Of a DNA stretch of 64,000 nt, positions 51,023 through 59,276 are shown piece after piece (positions within the stretch are counted from its first letter, which is position 1; the number at the start of each line of letters is the position of its first letter). Made by a program: the position numbers and the translations under genes. This DNA is from Allobosea caraganae (GTDB taxonomy: Bacteria > Pseudomonadota > Alphaproteobacteria > Rhizobiales > Beijerinckiaceae). The stretch lies in contig NZ_QQTO01000033.1 in the NCBI RefSeq assembly GCF_003351345.1, forward strand, positions 372,001 to 436,000. The letters are read 5' to 3'. The notes beneath the pieces are model-generated. The model was given only the letters and a program-made list of their open reading frames with translations. It was not told the DNA's origin and did no database searches.

Positions 51023-51294
51023 AACTTTGTGCGCGGCGGTAATACTTTGTCAATATGTCGGCACGGTGTCAGCGCCGCACCGTCTGGCTCTTAAGGTCTA
51101 CGCCCGAAGCAAAGTCTGTGACCTATTGCACATTCGCGAGCCTGAACTAGCCGCGCGAATTCATCCAATACGTCAGGAAACCTAGGCTATCTTCAGTCTG
51201 GGCAACATGATCCCGGGTGGCCATTGCCGGGTCGCAGGAACGGGGACGACTTGTCGTCCCCGTTGCCATAATAGCCGCCGAGAGCTTGGCCGCC
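51023..51294. other. Intergenic region with a perfect hairpin
   Basis: 272 nt without a convincing gene, less GC-rich than average. AACGGGGACGAC-TT-GTCGTCCCCGTT (51239-51264) is a perfect 12-nt inverted repeat 30 nt downstream of the MipA/OmpV stop and should be its terminator. The remainder (51023-51180) shows nothing recognisable. Confidence 0.55.
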
Positions 51295-52116
51295 TTACCG
51301 GAAGCCGGTGTCGAAGGCGTAGCTCGCCGAGACGCCGAAGGTGAAGGAGTTGCGCGAGCCCCAGGTCTTGACGATCGGGGCCTGGGCCGCGTCGCCGACG
51401 AGGTACTTGTACTCGACATAGGCCGTCGTCGAGATCTGGTCGGTCCAGTTATAGGTCGCCTGGGCGATGGCGCCCACCGTGTGCACGCCGGCGTTGAAGC
51501 GCTTGAGCAGGCCGCCGCCGCCGGCGGTGTAGGAGCCGTAATAGGTGCGCAGGTAGTCGGCCCCGACGACGCTCATGCGCGGGCCGGCGCCGATCGTCCA
51601 GGCGCCGATGCGCTGGAAGGCGTCGAGCTTGAAGTCGGCGACGAGCGCGTCATGCGCGACGATGCCGCGGCGCAGGTCGGCGCGGGCGCGCAGCCAGGAG
51701 GTCGGGTAGAACTCGACGAAACCGCCGGCCTCGGCGCCGAACTTGGTCTCGGGCACAGCGACCAGGGCCGGGTTGACGTCGGCCTTGCGCTTCCACAGCA
51801 GCTCGCCGGAGAAGCCGACGCGCCAGCCCTGGCCAGAGAAGAAGCCGATGGTGAGCGTCGGATCGTCCTCGGCCGACCACCAGGTGCTCTTCAGGCCGCG
51901 GCCGAGCGAGATGATCGGCCGGGCGCGGAAGACGTAATCGTCCGAGCCGGTATAATCGGGCTGGTAGCGCAGCCCGGCGCCGACCGTCAGGTACCAGTTC
52001 TGGGCCGATTGCGGCGAGGTGAGGGTGGTATAGTCGCTCGACTGCGCCTGGGCGCGGTCAGGAGACGACAGGGCGAGACAGGCCGCAAGGCCCGCCAGGT
52101 ACGCAACGCAACGCAT
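51295..52116 (-). CDS. MipA/OmpV family outer membrane protein
   Basis: 273 aa. Signal peptide (CVAYLAGLAACLALSSPDRAQAQ), then alternating beta-strand sequence: WYLTVGAGLRYQPDYTGSDD, YVFRARPIISLGRG, GWRVGFSGELLWKRKAD, YPTSWLRARADLRRGIVAHD, with the family's final aromatic strand SFTFGVSASYAFDTGFR. MipA/OmpV proteins are outer-membrane beta barrels; some scaffold murein enzymes, but a role here is unknown. The ATG at 52116 has GGAG 8 nt upstream; a much longer open frame upstream covers the promoter and was rejected. Confidence 0.88.
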   Translation of the reverse strand: MRCVAYLAGLAACLALSSPDRAQAQSSDYTTLTSPQSAQNWYLTVGAGLRYQPDYTGSDDYVFRARPIISLGRGLKSTWWSAEDDPTLTIGFFSGQGWRVGFSGELLWKRKADVNPALVAVPETKFGAEAGGFVEFYPTSWLRARADLRRGIVAHDALVADFKLDAFQRIGAWTIGAGPRMSVVGADYLRTYYGSYTAGGGGLLKRFNAGVHTVGAIAQATYNWTDQISTTAYVEYKYLVGDAAQAPIVKTWGSRNSFTFGVSASYAFDTGFR

Positions 52117-52355
52117 TAGTCGGACTCCAGCGCCGAGGCGCCTTTGGCGAACAGGATGCCGACAATCTGAATCATTGACCTTAACCAGCGGTTGATGGGA
52201 CGGCGATCGAACGCAGATAAACCGAAATAATGCCAGCCGGATTTCGATATTTTTCCAGAGGTTTGGACGCGAATGCCATGCCCTTGCGGCAGCTTGGCCC
52301 TGCGCCGGAGCAAAGCCGCCTTCCGCTTTCCCTGTTCCTGTTCTAGGAAACTTGG

Positions 52356-54443
52356 ATGACGGAACTGCCACGCATCGCGCATTTGCCCTCGGTCTGCCCG
52401 CATGATTGTCCCTCGGCCTGCTCGCTCGAGGTCGAGGTCATCGACGGGCGCAGCATTGGCCGCATCCGCGGCAGCAAGCGCCAGAGCTACACCGACGGGG
52501 TGATCTGCGCCAAGGTCGCGCGCTACTCCGAGCGCATCCACCATCCCGACCGGCTGCTCCACCCGCTGCGCCGCACCGGGCCGAAGGGCTCGGGCGCCTT
52601 CGAGCGCATCTCCTGGGACGAGGCGCTCGACGAGATCGCCCGGCGCTTCCTAGCCATCGAGGCCGAGCGCGGCTCGGAGGCGATCTGGCCGTATTACTAT
52701 GCCGGCACGATGGGTCTGGTGATGCGCGACGGCATCAACCGGCTGCGGAACGTCAAGCGCTACTCGGGCCAGTATTCGACGATTTGCACCACCATGGCCT
52801 GGACCGGCTTCATCGCCGGCACCGGGCGCCTCGCCGGGCCCGATCCGCGCGAGATGGCCAAGTCCGATTGCGTGGTGATCTGGGGCACGAATGCCGTGCA
52901 CACCCAGGTCAACGTCATGCACCACGCCATCAAGGCGCGGAAGGAGCGCGGCGCCAAGATCGTCGCGATCGACATCTACCACAACCCGACCCTGGCCCAG
53001 GCCGATCTGGCGCTGGTGCTGCGGCCCGGCACCGATGGCGCGCTTGCCTGCGCCGTGATGCACGCGCTGTTCCGCGACGGCCATGCCGACCGCGACTATC
53101 TCGCCCGCCATACTGACGCGCCGGACGAGCTGGAGGCGCATCTCGCCAGCCGCACGCCGGAATGGGCGGCGGCGATCACCGGCCTTAGCGTCGCGCAGAT
53201 CGAGGAATTCGCGGCACTCGTCGGCACCCGCAAGAAGAGCTTCTTCCGGCTCGGCTATGGCTTCGCCCGGCAGCGCAACGGCGCGGTCAACATGCATGCC
53301 GCGCTCTGCGTGCCGACCGTGACCGGCGCCTGGCAATACGAAGGCGGCGGCGCCTTCCACAGCAACAGCGGCATCTACAAATGGCGCAAGGGCCTGATTG
53401 AGGGGCTGGACAAGCTCGATCCGACGATCCGCCAGCTCGACCAGTCGCAGATCGGCCGCGTGCTCACCGGCGATGCCGAGGCCTTGCGGCAGGGCGGCCC
53501 GGTCAAGGCATTGCTGATCCAGAACACCAACCCGGTCTCGGTCGCGCCCGAGCAGGAGCTGGTCAAGCAGGGCTTCGCCCGCGACGACCTCTTCACCGTC
53601 GTGCACGAGCAGTTCATGACCGAGACCGCCACCATGGCCGATATCGTGCTGCCGGCGACGCAGTTCATGGAGCATGACGACATCTACCAGGGCGGTGGCC
53701 ACCAGCACATCATGTGGGGCGGCAAGCTGGTCGATGCGCCCGGCGAGTGCCGCTCGAACCATGAGGTGATCTCTGGCCTCGCAGCGCGTCTGGGCGCCGA
53801 GCATCGCGGCTTTGCGATGAGCCCGCGCGAACTCGCCGACTGGACGTTGCAGGAGAGCGGTCGCGGCACGCTGGCTGAGCTGATCACCAACGACTTCAAA
53901 GACATCCAGCCTGATTTCGCCACGGCGCATTACATCGACGGCTTCGGCTACCGCGACCGCAAGTTCCGCTTCAAGCCGGACTGGCCGAAGGTGCCGAACA
54001 GCAATGACGGGCCGGTCGGGCCATATCAGCAGATGCCGGTCCTGCCCGACCATTGGAACGTGCTGGAAGGCGCCGACGAGGCCCATCCGTTCCGGCTCGC
54101 CACCAGTCCGGCCCGCAGCTTCCTGAACTCGACCTTCACCGAGACGCCGAGTTCCAGGAAGAAGGAGGGCGCCCCGACCCTGATGCTGCATCCCGACGAC
54201 GCCGCGCCTCTCGGCGTCGCCGCCGGCGACGAGGTGATCGTCGGCAACCGCCGCGGCAGCGTCCACCTCAAGGCGGTGCTGTTCGAGGGCATGGTCCGCG
54301 GCGTCGTCATCGCCGAATCGATCTGGCCCAATGCCGCCCACAGGCATGGCCGCGGCATCAACACGATCACCGGCGCCGATGCCGTCGCCCCCTTCGGCGG
54401 CGCGGCCTTCCACGACAACAAGGTCTGGATCAAGCGAGCGTGA
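52356..54443 (+). CDS. Molybdopterin-dependent oxidoreductase (DMSO reductase family) with [4Fe-4S] cluster
   Basis: 695 aa. N-terminal cluster motif CPHDCPSAC...GVICAKV (CxxxCxxxC-xn-C), then FERISWDEALDEIARRF, CVVIWGTNAVHTQVNVMHHA, LVLRPGTDGALACAVMHALF, GYGFARQRNGAVNMHAALCV, VHEQFMTETATMADIVLPAT and a C-terminal molydopterin dinucleotide-binding barrel (LHPDDAAPLGVAAGDEVIVG). A Cys in TICTTMAW sits where many members have the Mo-ligating residue (inference). No twin-arginine signal is present, so it is cytoplasmic. No electron-transfer subunit is adjacent; the physiological substrate cannot be named. Confidence 0.9.
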   Translation: MTELPRIAHLPSVCPHDCPSACSLEVEVIDGRSIGRIRGSKRQSYTDGVICAKVARYSERIHHPDRLLHPLRRTGPKGSGAFERISWDEALDEIARRFLAIEAERGSEAIWPYYYAGTMGLVMRDGINRLRNVKRYSGQYSTICTTMAWTGFIAGTGRLAGPDPREMAKSDCVVIWGTNAVHTQVNVMHHAIKARKERGAKIVAIDIYHNPTLAQADLALVLRPGTDGALACAVMHALFRDGHADRDYLARHTDAPDELEAHLASRTPEWAAAITGLSVAQIEEFAALVGTRKKSFFRLGYGFARQRNGAVNMHAALCVPTVTGAWQYEGGGAFHSNSGIYKWRKGLIEGLDKLDPTIRQLDQSQIGRVLTGDAEALRQGGPVKALLIQNTNPVSVAPEQELVKQGFARDDLFTVVHEQFMTETATMADIVLPATQFMEHDDIYQGGGHQHIMWGGKLVDAPGECRSNHEVISGLAARLGAEHRGFAMSPRELADWTLQESGRGTLAELITNDFKDIQPDFATAHYIDGFGYRDRKFRFKPDWPKVPNSNDGPVGPYQQMPVLPDHWNVLEGADEAHPFRLATSPARSFLNSTFTETPSSRKKEGAPTLMLHPDDAAPLGVAAGDEVIVGNRRGSVHLKAVLFEGMVRGVVIAESIWPNAAHRHGRGINTITGADAVAPFGGAAFHDNKVWIKRA

Positions 54444-54549
54444 CGCCAAGTGCTCTTGACGTTTATGGAGCGCTGTGGACCATCCGCGCCGCATGCGCCG
54501 CGGCATAATCTTTGCCGGGTAGGCGGTTTTCGAGGATTGGGCTCAAGAC

Positions 54550-54909
54550 ATGATGATGCGGCGGATGGGTGCGGCCTTGCTGGCCGGTGGTTTGATGCTG
54601 ATGGGAGCTTCGGCCCATGCCGCGAGCAGCTCCGCTCCCTTGCCGCCGCCGGACCCGACGGCGAAGAACCTGACGCCCTACATGATCCAGCTGCGCGCCT
54701 TCGACGCCTGCCTCTACAATCAGGCCCGCCTGATGAGCACGACCCGCGAGGCGGTGCACTCGGCCTGCAGCTGCTACGCCAAGGGCACGGTCAGCGCGAT
54801 GACCAAGGACGAGATCCAGGCCTTCCGCGATACCGGCTATTTCAACGACTCGGCCCGCGCCAAGGGACTGGGCTTCATCGACCAGTGCAAGCTCAAGCGG
54901 CCGCTCTGA
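54550..54909 (+). CDS. Small exported hypothetical protein
   Basis: 119 aa. Signal peptide of ~25 aa (MRRMGAALLAGGLMLMGASAHAA). The mature protein has LTPYMIQLRAFDACLYNQAR, STTREAVHSACSCYAKGTVS, DEIQAFRDTGYFNDSARAKG and a final Cys (IDQCKL). The four cysteines suggest disulfides in the periplasm. No family recognised. Its 3' end overlaps the convergent GST gene by 17 nt. Confidence 0.72.
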   Translation: MMMRRMGAALLAGGLMLMGASAHAASSSAPLPPPDPTAKNLTPYMIQLRAFDACLYNQARLMSTTREAVHSACSCYAKGTVSAMTKDEIQAFRDTGYFNDSARAKGLGFIDQCKLKRPL

Positions 54910-55615
54910 CGCCGTCCCGGTCGGCGAAATAGCGCTCCCTGATCCTCGCCGCGTAGGCGACGAGGTTCGGGTGGTCTTCGATGACGCCGCGCAGCGGCGA
55001 CTCGAAGACCGGGCTCAAGGACGCGACCATGAAGGCGCCGACCGTCGCGTCGGCCCAGCATGGCTCCTCGCGCATCAGGTAGCGCCGCTCTCCGAGGATG
55101 GCGGCGACGGCGCCGACAGCTTGCCGCGCCAGCTCCAGCCGCTCCTCAGGGCTGTAGCGGCCCATGCCATGGGCATGCAGGTTCTGCCGGACCTTGCGCT
55201 TGATCATGCTGATGACGATGGGCCGCAGCGGCGCCGGCACGGCCTGGAAGAAATGCCGCGGGCCGCGGTCGAAATTGGCCTCGTTGGTCCAGCGCTCCTG
55301 GACCACCATCCAGTAGAGATGGTCTTCCAGCATCTTCTCCACCGCCCAGGCGGTGCCGCGCTGCTCGGGCGTCAGGCCCTTGTCGAGATCGACGCCGTGC
55401 CTGCGCTCGAGATGCAGCCTGATGAAGGTCGAGTCCGCGATGGTGAAGCCGTCATCGACGATCACTGGCAGCTTGCCCTTGGGCGCGCGCCGCATGTTGC
55501 CGCGCTTGCGCTCGAAGGGCAGCCCCGACATCTGCAGCAGCAGGTCCGCCTTCATGCAGAACGGGCTCGGGTCGGGCAGGCCGAAGCCGGGTCCGAAAAC
55601 ATGCAGCGTGATCAT
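54893..55615 (-). CDS. Glutathione S-transferase family protein (Tom37/Faxc-like)
   Basis: 240 aa. N-terminal thioredoxin fold: ITLHVFGPGFGLPDPSPFCM, KADLLLQMSGLPFERKRGNM, GKLPVIVDDGFTIADSTFIR; C-terminal helical domain: RRYLMREEPCWADATVGAFM, GVIEDHPNLVAYAARIRERY. The PDPSPFC segment and long first loop place it near the metaxin/failed-axon-connections branch rather than classical GSTs. Substrate unknown. Divergent from a WYL regulator with a palindrome between them (55769-55785), suggesting co-regulation. Confidence 0.88.
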   Translation of the reverse strand: MITLHVFGPGFGLPDPSPFCMKADLLLQMSGLPFERKRGNMRRAPKGKLPVIVDDGFTIADSTFIRLHLERRHGVDLDKGLTPEQRGTAWAVEKMLEDHLYWMVVQERWTNEANFDRGPRHFFQAVPAPLRPIVISMIKRKVRQNLHAHGMGRYSPEERLELARQAVGAVAAILGERRYLMREEPCWADATVGAFMVASLSPVFESPLRGVIEDHPNLVAYAARIRERYFADRDGVRAAA

Positions 55616-55768
55616 CCGAAGTCCCCCCTTTAGAGCAGCTTTCCCATCCGGCAGGACCGTGGGCCGCCCTAAGCTTTTGTTCTGACGCGTCTTCTTCGTG
55701 CCGACCGGTACCCGCTTTTTGCCGCACTGCGCAAGCTGCCCGGCCGATCGGGCTCTCCTGACACACTG

Positions 55769-55785
55769 CTGACAATTGTTGTCAG
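55769..55785. promoter_or_regulatory. Palindrome upstream of the WYL regulator, probable operator
   Basis: CTGACAA-TTG-TTGTCAG, perfect 7-nt arms, 48 nt before the regulator start and in the region shared with the divergent GST gene. YafY-type regulators commonly sit beside TGACA...TGTCA elements. Confidence 0.55.
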
Positions 55786-55833
55786 GACCGTTAGAGCATT
55801 GTCCTCCCGAAACCGATCGGTGGGAACTTCGCC

Positions 55834-56631
55834 ATGCAACGCGCAGAACGATTGCTCGATCTGATCCAGGGCCTTCGCCGCCGCCGCCGCCCGGTGACGG
55901 CCGAGACGCTGGCCTCGGAGCTCGACGTCTCCGTCCGCACCATCTACCGCGACATCGGCGCTCTGCTGCGCCAGGGCGTTCCGGTGCGCGGCGAGGCCGG
56001 CATCGGCTATGTGCTCGACGCCGGCTTCGACCTGCCGCCGCTGATGCTCTCGCCCGACGAGATCGAGGCCGTGCTCGTCGGCATGCGCTGGCTGACCGAG
56101 CGCGCCGACCCGGTGCTGGCGCGCGCGGCGGAGGATGTGGTCAGCAAGGTCGCGGCCGTGCTGCCGGCGCATCTGAAGCCGATCCTGCTCGACGGCGCGC
56201 TGTTTGCGCCGGCCTATGGCCCGGACATGCCGGTCGACCAGGTCGATGTCGCCGGCATTCGCGCGTCGATCCGCCTCGGGCGCAAGATTTCGGTGCGCTA
56301 TCGCGACGAGGCCGGGCAGGAGACGCAGCGGATGATCTGGCCGATCGGCCTGACCTTCTATGAGCGCGTTCGCCTCGTCATCGCCTGGTGCGAGCTGCGC
56401 CAGGCCTTCCGCCATTTCCGCACCGACCGCATCGCCGAGCTCGACTTGCGCGAGGAGCGCTACCCGGCGCGCCGGGCCGATCTCCTGAAGCGTTGGCGTA
56501 CGGAAGAGGCCGAAGCCGAGGCGCGGCGCGCGGCAAGGGGCGAGGCCGACTGCGCCGATCAGCGCCGGATGACCGCGTCACCGGCAAGCACCGCCCGGCC
56601 GCTCGCGACCTCGGCGAGCGCCAGCGGATAG
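55834..56631 (+). CDS. YafY family (HTH_11/WYL) transcriptional regulator
   Basis: 265 aa. N-terminal helix-turn-helix: RRRRPVTAETLASELDVSVR, TIYRDIGALLRQGVPVRGEA, GIGYVLDAGFDLPPLMLSPD. The middle/C-terminal WYL domain is visible as IRLGRKISVRYRDEAGQETQ, RMIWPIGLTFYERVRLVIAW, CELRQAFRHFRTDRIAELDL. Family members end near residue 230; here an extra Ala/Arg/Ser-rich tail runs 73 nt into the convergent purN gene, possibly because the original stop was lost. Likely controls itself and the divergent GST gene. Confidence 0.88.
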   Translation: MQRAERLLDLIQGLRRRRRPVTAETLASELDVSVRTIYRDIGALLRQGVPVRGEAGIGYVLDAGFDLPPLMLSPDEIEAVLVGMRWLTERADPVLARAAEDVVSKVAAVLPAHLKPILLDGALFAPAYGPDMPVDQVDVAGIRASIRLGRKISVRYRDEAGQETQRMIWPIGLTFYERVRLVIAWCELRQAFRHFRTDRIAELDLREERYPARRADLLKRWRTEEAEAEARRAARGEADCADQRRMTASPASTARPLATSASASG

Positions 56632-57179
56632 AGCTTGTGCTCCTGCTCGAGGACGCGGGCCGAGAGCGCGTCCTCGTCGTCTCCCGGCAGGACCGGCACC
56701 TTGGCCTGCGCGATCACCGGGCCGGCATCGAGCTCCGGCACGACGAAATGCACGCTGCAGCCATGCTCGCCGACGCCGGCATCGAGCGCCTGCCTATGCG
56801 TATGCGTGCCGCGAAACAGCGGCAGCAGCGAGGGGTGGATGTTGATCAGCCGGCCCTGCCAGCGCGTCACGAACCAGGGCGTCAGCACGCGCATGAAGCC
56901 GGCGAGCACGACGAGCTCGATCTGGTTGACGCGCAGCACCTCGTCCATCGCGCGCTCGAAGGCCTCGCGATCCCGGCCGAAGGGGCGATGGTCGACCGCG
57001 GCGATGGCGATGCCGGCCTCGGCTGCCCGCGCCAGCCCGCCGGCATCCGGCAGATTGGAGAGCACGAGCGCGATCTCGGCCGGGAAGTCGGCCGCTTTCG
57101 CCGCCGCGATCAGCGAGATCATGTTGGAGCCGCGGCCCGAGATCAGGATCGCGCTCCGCTTTCGCGTAGCCGAAGTCAC
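56559..57179 (-). CDS. purN: Phosphoribosylglycinamide formyltransferase
   Basis: 206 aa, third step of purine synthesis, using 10-formyl-THF. Motifs: RSAILISGRGSNMISLIAAA (GAR-binding), LVVLAGFMRVLTPWFV, the active-site block INIHPSLLPLFRGTHTHRQA, GEHGCSVHFVVPELDAGPVI with catalytic His/Asp. The start is GTG at 57179, overlapping the purM stop (GTGA), so the two are co-translated. The 3' end overlaps the WYL gene. Confidence 0.96.
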   Translation of the reverse strand: MTSATRKRSAILISGRGSNMISLIAAAKAADFPAEIALVLSNLPDAGGLARAAEAGIAIAAVDHRPFGRDREAFERAMDEVLRVNQIELVVLAGFMRVLTPWFVTRWQGRLINIHPSLLPLFRGTHTHRQALDAGVGEHGCSVHFVVPELDAGPVIAQAKVPVLPGDDEDALSARVLEQEHKLYPLALAEVASGRAVLAGDAVIRR

Positions 57180-58249
57180 AGCTTGAGCGCCCCGCGATAG
57201 CTGACCGCCTCGCTGCCCTCGGTCGCCGGGACGATCTCGCCGAGCCGCACCGGCTGCTCGCCCGCCGCCTTCATCGCCGCCTCGACCTCGTCGGCCTTGG
57301 CCGCCTCGGCCGCGACGATCATGCCGATGCCGCAATTGAAGGTGCGCAGCATCTCGCGTTCGACGACGCCGCCGACCTTGGCGAGCCAGGAGAACACCGG
57401 CGGCACCGGGATCGCCGGGAGATCGAGCGCCACGCCGAGCCCGTCCGGCAGCACGCGCGGGATGTTGTCGGGGAAGCCGCCGCCGGTGATGTGCGCGAGA
57501 GCCTTGATGCCGTCGGTCGCCTTCAGCGCCTGCAGCAGCGGCTTCACGTAGATCCGCGTCGGCACCAGCAGCGCCTCGGCCAGGCTGGTCTCCGGAGCGA
57601 ACGGGGCAGGGGCGTCCCAGCCCAGGCCCGACAGTGCGACGATGCGCCGGACCAGCGAATAGCCGTTCGAATGCACGCCGGAGGAGGGCAGGCCGAAGAC
57701 GACGTCGCCGGGCACCAGGTCGGCACGCGGCAGCAGCGAGCCACGCTCGGCCGCGCCGACGGCGAAGCCGGCGAGGTCGTAGTCCTTCTCGGCGTATAGG
57801 CCGGGCATCTCGGCGGTCTCGCCGCCGATCAGCGCGCAGCCGGCCTGCCGGCAACCATCGGCGATGCCGCGCACGATCTCGACGCCGACCTTGGGGTCGA
57901 GCTTGCCGGTGGCGTAGTAGTCGAGGAAGAGCAGCGGCTCGGCGCCCTGCACGATCAGGTCGTTGACGCACATCGCGACGAGGTCGATGCCGATCGTCGA
58001 GTGCAGCCCGCTCTCGATCGCGATCTTGACCTTGGTGCCGACGCCGTCATTGGCCGCGACCAGGATAGGGTCGCTGAACCCGGCCGCCTTCAGGTCGAAC
58101 AGCCCGCCGAAACCGCCGATCTCGGCATCGGCGCCGGGCCGGCGCGTCGCCCGCACCAGCGGCTTGATGGCGTCGACCATCGCGTTGCCGGCGTCGATGT
58201 CGACGCCCGCCTGCGCATAGGTCAGTCCGTTCGCGCCCGGTTTACTCAT
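57176..58249 (-). CDS. purM: Phosphoribosylformylglycinamidine cyclo-ligase
   Basis: 357 aa. Closes the imidazole ring to AIR with ATP, fifth step of purine synthesis. MSKPGANGLTYAQAGVDIDA, GFGGLFDLKA, DGVGTKVKIAIESGLHSTIG, CVNDLIVQGAEPLLFLDYYA, LIGGETAEMPGLY, GLPSSGVHSNGYSLVRRI, HITGGGFPDNIPRVLPDGLG all match PurM. The ATG at 58249 is the canonical start. Overlaps purN by 4 nt. Confidence 0.97.
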   Translation of the reverse strand: MSKPGANGLTYAQAGVDIDAGNAMVDAIKPLVRATRRPGADAEIGGFGGLFDLKAAGFSDPILVAANDGVGTKVKIAIESGLHSTIGIDLVAMCVNDLIVQGAEPLLFLDYYATGKLDPKVGVEIVRGIADGCRQAGCALIGGETAEMPGLYAEKDYDLAGFAVGAAERGSLLPRADLVPGDVVFGLPSSGVHSNGYSLVRRIVALSGLGWDAPAPFAPETSLAEALLVPTRIYVKPLLQALKATDGIKALAHITGGGFPDNIPRVLPDGLGVALDLPAIPVPPVFSWLAKVGGVVEREMLRTFNCGIGMIVAAEAAKADEVEAAMKAAGEQPVRLGEIVPATEGSEAVSYRGALKL

Positions 58250-58365
58250 GCGATCCGCCTTCCTTGTTCCGGGGCGAGCGATAGGCAAGCCTGCCTAGCC
58301 TTGCAAGCGCGAAGGGCCGATTACCGCGTGCTTATGTCGATAACTTCGCCGTTGCCCACCCTCCG

Positions 58366-58505
58366 CCGTTATCCCGGGCAAGCGAAGCGCAGTCCCGGGA
58401 TCCATCGTAGGGCTCGGCGCTCTAGGATGGATCCCGGAGCTCCGCGGAGCCTGTCCTCGGGCCGGCCATGGGCCGGACCCGGGGGCTCGGTCCGGGATGA
58501 CGGCG
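58366..58505. repeat. Palindromic repeat of family R2 (long copy)
   Basis: CCGTTATCCCGGG ... CCGGGATGACGGCG outer ends, with the inner GGGATCCATCGTAGGGC and GGATGGATCCCGGAGC blocks shared with 30275-30387. An extra palindromic segment GGGCCGGCCATGGGCCGGACCC-like (58457-58482) makes it longer. Located between purM and the divergent CDP-alcohol phosphatidyltransferase gene. Confidence 0.85.
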
Positions 58506-58582
58506 CGGGTCATACGCTACGCAGTTCGCGTTTTGCGATTGCATCTCTTAATCTCTCGCGAGAAGGAGCCGGCGAATCCTCG

Positions 58583-59113
58583 ATGACGCTTCCCAATCTG
58601 ATCACGATCGGCCGGCTCATTCTCGTGCCGCTCGTCATCCTGATGATCGTCAATCAGCGCTGGCAGGCCGCCTTCGCGCTCTTCGTCATCGCCGGCATCT
58701 CGGACGCGCTCGACGGCATCCTGGCCAGGCGCTTCGGCATGGCCAGCGAGCTTGGCGGCTACCTGGATCCGATCGCCGACAAGGCGCTGATCGTCTCGAT
58801 CTACATCACGCTCGCCATGGTCGGCGTCATTCCGGTCTGGCTGGTCATCCTGGTCGTCTCGCGCGACTTGATGATCGTCTCGGCCGTGATCCTGTCCTGG
58901 GTGATGGCGAAGCCGCTCGTCATGGCGCCCTTCCTCGTCAGCAAGCTCAACACGGCGGCTCAGGTCATCTTCGCCGCCCTCGTGCTCGGCAGCGCGGCCT
59001 TCGGCGTCGATCCCGGCCCGGCGCGCGAGCTCGGCCAGCTCGCGGTCGCCATATTGACGCTCGGCTCGATGGCGGCCTATCTCGCCTTCTGGCTGCGCCA
59101 TATGGCGGCCTGA
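58583..59113 (+). CDS. CDP-alcohol phosphatidyltransferase family protein (PgsA-like)
   Basis: 176 aa integral membrane enzyme. The family signature DxxDGxxAR(x8)GxxxDxxxD is intact: DALDGILARRFGMASELGGY, then LDPIADK. It transfers phosphatidate from CDP-diacylglycerol to an alcohol; sequence start MTLPNLITIGRLILVPLVIL is like phosphatidylglycerophosphate synthase, but a second pgsA elsewhere is usual in this group, so the product is left open. Followed by the AI-2E permease and hdaA in an order common in alphaproteobacteria. Confidence 0.9.
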   Translation: MTLPNLITIGRLILVPLVILMIVNQRWQAAFALFVIAGISDALDGILARRFGMASELGGYLDPIADKALIVSIYITLAMVGVIPVWLVILVVSRDLMIVSAVILSWVMAKPLVMAPFLVSKLNTAAQVIFAALVLGSAAFGVDPGPARELGQLAVAILTLGSMAAYLAFWLRHMAA

Positions 59114-59276
59114 TCGCTGCCGCCAAGAGGAGGCAGCTTGGAACCCCGCCCGGCGCTCACCATGTCTCGGCCATGATGCCGAGGGGCGGGAGCCGGTCGG
59201 ACGACATCATGCTCTCATGATTTCATGGGAGTGCGGACCATAACGCGATGCCGGATCTGCTGGGGGCCTCCTGATC

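Noticed and set aside
52117..52371. N-terminal extension of the MipA/OmpV protein
   Set aside because: The signal peptide begins at 52116; the upstream frame overlaps the promoter and start of the divergent molybdoenzyme gene.
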